From Fibrobacter sp. UBA4309 (GTDB taxonomy: Bacteria; Fibrobacterota; Fibrobacteria; Fibrobacterales; Fibrobacteraceae), in contig NZ_DGUN01000052.1 of NCBI RefSeq assembly GCF_002395745.1, positions 1-44,235 on the forward strand: a stretch of DNA of 44,235 nucleotides. The letters are read 5' to 3'. A model generated the notes under the pieces. It did no database searches and was not told where the DNA came from. It worked only from the letters and a program-made list of their open reading frames with translations. Of the stretch, positions 39,397-44,235 are shown piece by piece (position 1 is the stretch's first letter; every line of letters starts with the position of its first letter). A program made the translations under genes and the position numbers.

Positions 39397-40753
39397 TCTT
39401 ATACAGCCCGTTGGCGTTTTGGGCTTTGGCGTCGAAGGCCAGAGCACGTTCAAGTACCTGGTCCGTGAAGGCATCAAGGAAATTGTCGTAATGGACAAGA
39501 ACCCCGTCACCCTGCCGGAAGTCCCGGCCGACGTGAACGTCAAGACGTTCAGCGGAGACAACTACATGGACGGACTCAAGGACTGCGTGACAGTCGTTCG
39601 CTCGGCGGGCGTTTACCCGATGAGCCAGGAACTCTTCAAGTTCCAGATGAACGGCGGAATCATGACGAGCCAGATACAGTTGTTCCTGGAACAGACACGC
39701 TCCGCAAAAGTAGTAGGAGTCACGGGAACACTCGGCAAGGGTTCTACCGTGAGCATGATCAGCCATATTCTCGACAAGTGCGGCAAGAAGAACGCCATCG
39801 GCGGGAACTTCGGCGTACCGGCCCTGGACTTGCTCGAAGACGAAACTCCCGAACGCATCAGCATCCTCGAGCTTTCCAGTTTCCAGCTGATGACATTGTC
39901 CGTTTCGCCCGATGTAGGCGTCGTACTGCGCGTCTCGACAGAGCACCTGGACTGGCACAAGACCGTCGAGGAATACCGCGACGCGAAGGCGAACCTGGTC
40001 CGTTGGCAGAAGCGCGGCGGCACCTGCGTCTACCTGAAAGACGCCGCACCGACCGCGAAGATTGCGAGCGAAAGCCCTGCAGCGACCAAGTACTCGATTA
40101 CCCTTGCAGACGGCCCGAACGCGGGCAACGGAGATGCCGTGATTGACGGCGCCACGCTCGCCATCGGCGGAGAAACGCTGTACCTGGCCGACTGCAAGGT
40201 GAAGGGAATCTACCAGCTGGAAAACATGGCGGCGGCGACCCTCGCGTGCAAGGCTCTCGGGATTCCCGTTGCCGACGCTTTCAATGCACTCAAGAGCTAC
40301 GAGACCCTCCCCTTCCGCATGGAATTCAAGGGCGAAAAGAACGGCATCGAGTTCTACAACGACAGCTACGCTACCCGCCCCGACGCGACTATCGCCGCCA
40401 CTGCCAGCATGAAGCGTCCCTTCGCGCTGATTCTTGGCGGCTCCGAAAAGAACGCGGACTTCACCGAACTTTCGAACATCCTCGTGAAACAGCGGCCGAA
40501 CCTGAAGCGCATCGCGCTCATCGGTGCCACCGCCGAGCGCATGCTCGAATCGCTCCGGCAAGCCGGTCTCGATTCCGCAGGCTCGGGCATTGTCGCAGGC
40601 ATCTTCCCCACCCTGGAAGAAGCCTTTGCCGACAGCCTCTCCATCGGCAATGGCGGGACCGTCATCATGAGCCCCGCCTGCGCCAGTTTCGGCCTATTCA
40701 AGAACTACAAGGTCCGAGGCCAAGTCTTCGACAAGCTGGTTTCTGAGGTATAA
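39386..40753 (+). CDS. murD: UDP-N-acetylmuramoylalanine-glutamate ligase, divergent MurD
   Basis: A 455-residue Mur ligase, of MurD length. It would add glutamate to UDP-MurNAc-L-Ala in the cytoplasm during peptidoglycan synthesis. Residues 1-90 form the N-terminal UDP-binding part (VGVLGFGVEGQSTF). The ATP P-loop reads GTLGKGST at 114-121, one residue longer than the MurD norm GSNGKST and like FolC. LELSSFQL, EHLDWHKTVEEY and MSPACASFGLFKNYKVRG are clear MurD blocks. The usual DSKAT motif reads NDSYATRPDAT (Asp326 to Thr330), so its Lys is Tyr. The Met at 39377 is an alternative start. The family is sure, but the changed motifs leave open whether D-Glu or L-Glu is added. Confidence 0.88.
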   Translation: MDSNLIQPVGVLGFGVEGQSTFKYLVREGIKEIVVMDKNPVTLPEVPADVNVKTFSGDNYMDGLKDCVTVVRSAGVYPMSQELFKFQMNGGIMTSQIQLFLEQTRSAKVVGVTGTLGKGSTVSMISHILDKCGKKNAIGGNFGVPALDLLEDETPERISILELSSFQLMTLSVSPDVGVVLRVSTEHLDWHKTVEEYRDAKANLVRWQKRGGTCVYLKDAAPTAKIASESPAATKYSITLADGPNAGNGDAVIDGATLAIGGETLYLADCKVKGIYQLENMAAATLACKALGIPVADAFNALKSYETLPFRMEFKGEKNGIEFYNDSYATRPDATIAATASMKRPFALILGGSEKNADFTELSNILVKQRPNLKRIALIGATAERMLESLRQAGLDSAGSGIVAGIFPTLEEAFADSLSIGNGGTVIMSPACASFGLFKNYKVRGQVFDKLVSEV

Positions 40754-40785
40754 AAAGAAAAATCACAAAAAAGTGCAGGAACCCC

Positions 40786-40814
40786 TTTACAAACGGCTCA
40801 TTTTAATCTAAATT
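40786..40814 (+). promoter_or_regulatory. Promoter of tRNA-Leu
   Basis: -35 TTTACA (40786-40791) and -10 TAAATT (40809-40814), spacer 17 nt. The start site would be about 17 nt before the tRNA. Confidence 0.7.
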
Positions 40815-40823
40815 TGAGCCGTT
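40792..40823. promoter_or_regulatory. Inverted repeat bracketing the tRNA-Leu -10 box
   Basis: AACGGCTCA (40792-40800) and TGAGCCGTT (40815-40823), perfect 9-bp arms separated by 14 nt. The first arm directly follows the -35 box and the second directly follows the -10 box. No T-tract follows, so a murD terminator is less likely than an operator, though not excluded. Confidence 0.6.
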
Positions 40824-40837
40824 CCGCTAAGGACCAC

Positions 40838-40921
40838 GCGGTCGTGGTGGAATTGGTAGACACGCTAGCTTGAGGTGCTAGTGGGAGAGATCCCATGACA
40901 GTTCAAGTCTGTCCGACCGCA
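40838..40921 (+). tRNA. tRNA-Leu(GAG)
   Basis: An 84-nt class II tRNA. Acceptor stem GCGGTCG pairs with CGACCGC. The anticodon arm is CTAGC-TTGAGGT-GCTAG, giving anticodon GAG. It has a long variable arm (TGGGAGAGATCCCA) and the T arm ends GTTCAAGTC. Discriminator A73 and the long variable arm agree with leucine. CCA is not encoded. Confidence 0.97.
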
Positions 40922-40924
40922 GAA

Positions 40925-40960
40925 GAAAACCCGGCTGAAAAGCCGGGTTTTCTTGTTTTT
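40925..40960 (+). terminator. Terminator of tRNA-Leu
   Basis: GAAAACCCGGCT (40925-40936) and AGCCGGGTTTTC (40941-40952) form a perfect 12-bp stem with a 4-nt loop, followed by TTGTTTTT. Confidence 0.95.
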
Positions 40961-40976
40961 GAATTCAAGAAAATGC

Positions 40977-41006
40977 AAAAAAGAGACCCCGGACAAAGGT
41001 CCGGGG
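40977..41006 (-). terminator. Terminator of the GH43 gene
   Basis: On the minus strand CCCCGGAC-CTTT-GTCCGGGG (40987-41006) is followed by TCTCTTTTTT, 43 nt after the GH43 stop. It is convergent with the tRNA-Leu terminator. Confidence 0.9.
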
Positions 41007-41049
41007 CATTTCTAACCCGAGCGGGCATTTCCAGCCCGAACGCGTGAGG

Positions 41050-43269
41050 CTACCTTGCGGTATTCACCATGAGCTTCTTGCCGCCCCGTACCTGCTTGAG
41101 CATGTACACGCCCCTGGTATAGCCGGCCGCCTTAAGGGCGCTGGAGGCATCCATGCCGGTCAAGTCGACCGTACCGAGCAGCTTGCCCGAAAGACCATAC
41201 ACGCGGTAGGATTTCGACGCACCGTTCTGGAACCTGACATCACCGATAGCCAGCGTACCGATCGGGTCGGTATCTGCGGCATCCTTGCCCTTCACGAAGT
41301 TGATGTAGTCGATATCCATCCAGTCGCCGGTCACGGTGAAGCGGAGGATATGCTTGCCCGCAGTAAGCGTTACGTTTTCCTTGACCTTGTTGTAGTCGTC
41401 GTAGTTCTCTTCGCCGGCGCTGGCCTGCGGAACGGAGACTTCACCAGTAATGCTTTCGCCATCGATAGAAAGCTGGAAGCTGGAGGTCGCATTGGCAGAA
41501 GCCACAGCCGCATACATGGTGTAATCGCCCGCCTCGGCAACTTCCACGGTGTATTCCAGCCATTCGCCAGTCTGGTTGTAGCCGACCACATAGCCGGTCG
41601 CCTTCTTGTAGATGTCTACACCCGTGCCTTCGCGGTAGCTCTTGCCCCCGTTGGTTTCGGCGCCATGGTCATCGGCATCTTTGTCGGCGTAGGAATCGTT
41701 GCCTGCGCCGTAGCCCGGTTCATCGAAGTTTTCCATTTCGATCTTGCCCGGAATGGCCCATGCCTTTCCACCAAAGGCGCTCTGCGGTTCGGGTTCACGC
41801 TTGGTGCCCTGGAATTCCCATTCGAGAATGCCCATGGTGGAATCCTGCGAGCCCTTGAACACGAAGAACACCTGGTCGACAACGCCGGTAAGGCCCTTCA
41901 TTTCGCAATCGTTATCGACAAAGGTCATGTTATTGGCAGTCTTCGCAAGTTCGCAAGTACCGGCAAGTGTACCGGAGGCACTGCCCGTATGGATTTCAAT
42001 CTTATTGCCATCGCCCACGTTCGCAGCCTTGATGCGGAGGTTCTGGGCACCATTGCCGAAGTCCACTCCGGTAACGCGGATCCAGGATTCGCTACGGCTC
42101 GTAAGCGGCAGAAGCACGTGCTTCACCGGCTGACCCTTGGTCCAGTCGGTACGGCTACGGATGTTCATCTGCTTGGAGCTAGTGGTAGCCTTGTAGGTCT
42201 TGTACGGGTCGAAGTTCTTGATCTGCTTCGGGCCTTCACGAGTGAAGGTCAGCTTGTTCATCTTGTCGCCACTCCAGGTGAGTTCGTCGATGGACACGCT
42301 TCTGTGGTTTTCGTAGTTCGGGTTCTCGGAACGCACGCCCGCCTGGGTCGTTGCGGCCGGGTGGTTGTCGGAAGTCACCAGGCGACGATCGTGGTAGACT
42401 GCGTACCACTTGTCCTTGAACGGAGCGAAACCCTGGTGGTTGTTACCACCTTCGCCATGAGCATCAGGCACAGAGCCGATTCCCGGAATGACCGTGCCCA
42501 CAAAGGTATACGGACCCCAAATATTGTTGGACATACCATAGTCAATCACCTGGCTACGGTTGTTGAAGCTCAAGTAATAGGTGCTACCCTTCTTGTGCAA
42601 GTAAGGAGCTTCGAAGGAGTTCGGCAAAGAGACCTTCTTCAATGAGTTCTTGTCGAAAGTAATCTTGCCATTGCTTTCGGTAAAGCTGATAATGTCAAAG
42701 TTGTTGCCATAGGGGCGGCTAGAGCTTTCGCCACCACCGAAAATCACGTAACCCTTGCCGTCGTCATCAATCAAGATGCCCGGGTCAAAGCAGTGCGCAA
42801 TGCCGTCGCAACCACCGATAAGGCTGCCACCACCCGCAATTCTATTGACGCCATGGGTTTCCTTGACCGGGTCGGTATAAGGACCATCGATAGCCGGAGC
42901 GGTAATCATGCCCACGCCGCTTGCGCCATCAGGGTAAACGATATAGACCTTACCATTCTTGACAGCAATGCCCGAAGCCCAAGTGTTGTTCGGATAGTTG
43001 CCGAATTCACGCTTGGAGCGGAAAATCATGCCGTGGTCGGTCCAGTTTTTCATGTCTTCGGACGTAAAGGCATAAAGGCCGACAATGTCGTAGTTCCAGT
43101 TCGTCTGGTTGTTGTAGTCGTCCACATCGGTAAGGATGTAGAACGTGTCACCATCAGAGGCGCAAGAAGGGTCCGCCAGATAGTGGTAAGATGAAATGGG
43201 GTTGTCGGCAACTGCATTCGCGACCATGCCGAAAGTAACAGCCGTAACGGCTTTCCACACTGTTTTCAT
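41050..43269 (-). CDS. Secreted glycoside hydrolase family 43 with two CBM6-like modules
   Basis: A 739-residue secreted enzyme. The signal peptide ends near Ala19-Ala21 (TFGMVANAVA). The five-bladed GH43 domain spans about residues 25-350, with the expected acidic triad: Asp33 in ADPSCASDG (base), Asp162 in FDPGILIDDDG and Glu220 in SFEAPYLHKKG (acid). Two CBM6-like modules follow, at about 370-520 and 535-660; the second is clear (IPGKIEMENFDEPGYG, YRTGTGVDIY-like region, GDWMDIDYINFV). The last 60 residues form a short module ending in a basic stretch (GVYMLKQVRGGKKLMVNTAR). Probable arabinofuranosidase or beta-xylosidase on hemicellulose; the exact specificity is not readable. The start is chosen by signal peptide and GGAG 9 nt upstream. 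Confidence 0.93.
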   Translation of the reverse strand: MKTVWKAVTAVTFGMVANAVADNPISSYHYLADPSCASDGDTFYILTDVDDYNNQTNWNYDIVGLYAFTSEDMKNWTDHGMIFRSKREFGNYPNNTWASGIAVKNGKVYIVYPDGASGVGMITAPAIDGPYTDPVKETHGVNRIAGGGSLIGGCDGIAHCFDPGILIDDDGKGYVIFGGGESSSRPYGNNFDIISFTESNGKITFDKNSLKKVSLPNSFEAPYLHKKGSTYYLSFNNRSQVIDYGMSNNIWGPYTFVGTVIPGIGSVPDAHGEGGNNHQGFAPFKDKWYAVYHDRRLVTSDNHPAATTQAGVRSENPNYENHRSVSIDELTWSGDKMNKLTFTREGPKQIKNFDPYKTYKATTSSKQMNIRSRTDWTKGQPVKHVLLPLTSRSESWIRVTGVDFGNGAQNLRIKAANVGDGNKIEIHTGSASGTLAGTCELAKTANNMTFVDNDCEMKGLTGVVDQVFFVFKGSQDSTMGILEWEFQGTKREPEPQSAFGGKAWAIPGKIEMENFDEPGYGAGNDSYADKDADDHGAETNGGKSYREGTGVDIYKKATGYVVGYNQTGEWLEYTVEVAEAGDYTMYAAVASANATSSFQLSIDGESITGEVSVPQASAGEENYDDYNKVKENVTLTAGKHILRFTVTGDWMDIDYINFVKGKDAADTDPIGTLAIGDVRFQNGASKSYRVYGLSGKLLGTVDLTGMDASSALKAAGYTRGVYMLKQVRGGKKLMVNTAR

Positions 43270-43302
43270 ATACACATCTCCATTCACCAAGGGCCTGCAC
43301 AT

Positions 43303-43333
43303 GCAGAACCCGCGAATATAAAATATGTTCTGC
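43303..43333. promoter_or_regulatory. Inverted repeat around a TATATT box upstream of GH43
   Basis: GCAGAAC (43303-43309) and GTTCTGC (43327-43333), perfect 7-bp arms with a 17-nt spacer that contains TATATT on the minus strand (43315-43320). The box lies about 45 nt upstream of the GH43 start. Candidate operator of a substrate-responsive regulator. Confidence 0.55.
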
Positions 43334-43376
43334 CAGGGGTAATATCCCCCCATGTCGCAGCCTTTGCATGGATAAA

Positions 43377-43403
43377 TTGACAACAAGCGTTTTTTTCTAC
43401 ATT
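43377..43403 (+). promoter_or_regulatory. Possible tgt promoter
   Basis: -35 TTGACA (43377-43382) and -10-like TACATT (43398-43403) with a 15-nt spacer, shorter than optimal; 9 nt upstream of the tgt start codon. Confidence 0.5.
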
Positions 43404-43412
43404 TTAGGCCAA

Positions 43413-44235
43413 ATGAACCGTTTCGAGCTCCTTAAAACATCCAAGAAATCCAAGGCCCGCCTGGGCGTAGTCCACACCGACCATGGCGACGTGACAACGC
43501 CGATTTTTATGCCGGTGGGCACCGAGGCGACCGTCAAGGCGGTCACCCCGGCACAGCTCAAGGATATCAAGGCGGAAATAATACTCGCGAACACGTACCA
43601 CCTGTACCTGCGTCCCACCACCCCGCGTATTGCGAAGGCGGGCGGCATCCACAAGTTCATGGCATGGGACGGCCCGGTGCTTACCGACAGCGGCGGATTC
43701 CAGGTATGGAGCCTGAAGGATTTGCGCAAAATTACGCCCGAAGGCGTAGAATTCAGGAGCATCCTGGACGGTTCGAAGCACTTCTTTAGCCCCGCAAGCG
43801 TCATGAACGCACAGCGGGAAATCGGTGCCGACATCATCATGGCGCTCGACGAGTGCACGCCCTTCCCGAGCACGGCAAAGGAAGCAGAGCACAGCCTAAA
43901 TTACACCCTCAAGTGGACCGCGGAAGCCATGCAATGGCTCAAGGAGCACCCGCCCATCCACGGTTACGACCAGCAGTTCTTCGGGATTATCCAGGGCGGC
44001 ATGCACAAGAACTTGCGCCAGCAGGCGATTGAACGCATCGCGGAACTCGGGCCCGACGGATTTGCGATGGGAGGCCTCTCGGTAGGAGAACCGACCGAGA
44101 CGATGTACGAGATTGCGGATTTCTGTACCGATATTTTGCCGCAGGACCACGCCCGTTACGTGATGGGTGTTGGCACGCCGTGGAACCTGCTGGAGCTCAT
44201 CGAGCGCGGCGTGGACATGTGCGACTGCGTGATGC
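43413..44235 (+). CDS. tgt: Queuine tRNA-ribosyltransferase, 3' end outside window
   Basis: The first 274 residues of Tgt, a cytoplasmic TIM-barrel enzyme that replaces guanine-34 by the queuosine precursor in tRNA-Asn, -Asp, -His and -Tyr. Signature blocks are TPIFMPVGTEATVKAVTP, LANTYHLYLRPT, GPVLTDSGGFQVWSL (catalytic Asp region), FFGIIQGGMHKNLRQ, GFAMGGLSVGEP and YVMGVGTPWNLLELI. The frame is cut after MCDCVM, so the Asp in DCVM, the nucleophile in E. coli numbering Asp264, is present, but the Zn-binding Cys region lies beyond the edge. The start is the first ATG after the promoter-like sequence and gives the usual N-terminus. tRNA-Asn(GTT) in this window is one of its substrates. Confidence 0.97.
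   Translation, partial: MNRFELLKTSKKSKARLGVVHTDHGDVTTPIFMPVGTEATVKAVTPAQLKDIKAEIILANTYHLYLRPTTPRIAKAGGIHKFMAWDGPVLTDSGGFQVWSLKDLRKITPEGVEFRSILDGSKHFFSPASVMNAQREIGADIIMALDECTPFPSTAKEAEHSLNYTLKWTAEAMQWLKEHPPIHGYDQQFFGIIQGGMHKNLRQQAIERIAELGPDGFAMGGLSVGEPTETMYEIADFCTDILPQDHARYVMGVGTPWNLLELIERGVDMCDCVM

Overview
The window reads as a piece of a Fibrobacter (Fibrobacterota) chromosome. The markers are family-level: a lipoprotein ending in a fibro-slime-type domain, a very large lipoprotein resembling the Fibrobacter paralogous family TIGR02171, Ser-rich linkers, a GH43 enzyme with two CBM6-like modules and a short basic tail, and many secreted proteins without close relatives elsewhere. Housekeeping genes (mutS, scpB, recA, cinA, tpiA, secG, murD, tgt, SRP RNA, two tRNAs) show ordinary chromosome rather than an island; no transposase, integrase, phage gene or CRISPR array was seen. 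The genus call rests on memory of families, not on a search.

Layout. 1-4296 (+): aconitase 3' end, a CLC-type channel with fluoride-exporter-like motifs, an NSS-family symporter with a 35-residue membrane partner, and a RidA-like protein. 4293-11736 (-): a run of co-oriented genes: fibro-slime lipoprotein, small secreted protein, MBOAT acyltransferase, scpB, mutS, HD-domain protein. Two of its intergenic gaps hold REP-like palindromes, one of them bordered by heptamer tandem repeats. 11756-12788 (-): tRNA-Asn with its own promoter and terminator, and endonuclease IV. 12799-28131 (-): 15 kb of cell-envelope genes: a beta-helix/beta-barrel protein coupled to a FecR-domain protein, then two giant paralogous cadherin-repeat proteins (about 1950 and 1455 residues). 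28317-32100 (+ apart from one gene): SRP RNA, a histidine phosphatase, an opposing DUF5683-like protein, cinA and recA. 32245-37686: a secreted protein overlapping an opposing outer-membrane protein, a BamE-like lipoprotein, and the 1049-residue TIGR02171-like lipoprotein. 37837-40921 (+): tpiA, secG, a small Cys-rich lipoprotein, a divergent murD, tRNA-Leu. 41050-43269 (-): the GH43/CBM6 enzyme. 43413-end (+): tgt, cut by the window edge.

How the parts fit. The window mixes core functions with what looks like equipment for surface adhesion and plant-polysaccharide attack. The most interesting unit is 12799-28131: a FecR-domain periplasmic protein translationally coupled to a beta-helix/barrel protein, next to two giant Ca-binding-type adhesins that share N-terminal, middle and C-terminal modules with each other. 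The promoters that could be read show a repeated -10 hexamer TATATT (tRNA-Asn, SRP RNA, recA, cadherin gene) spaced 16-17 nt from a TTG-containing -35. Two other promoter regions carry inverted repeats that bracket the -10 box. No stretch above 300 bases lacks a gene or RNA gene. All functional calls come from reading translations by eye; no database search was possible.
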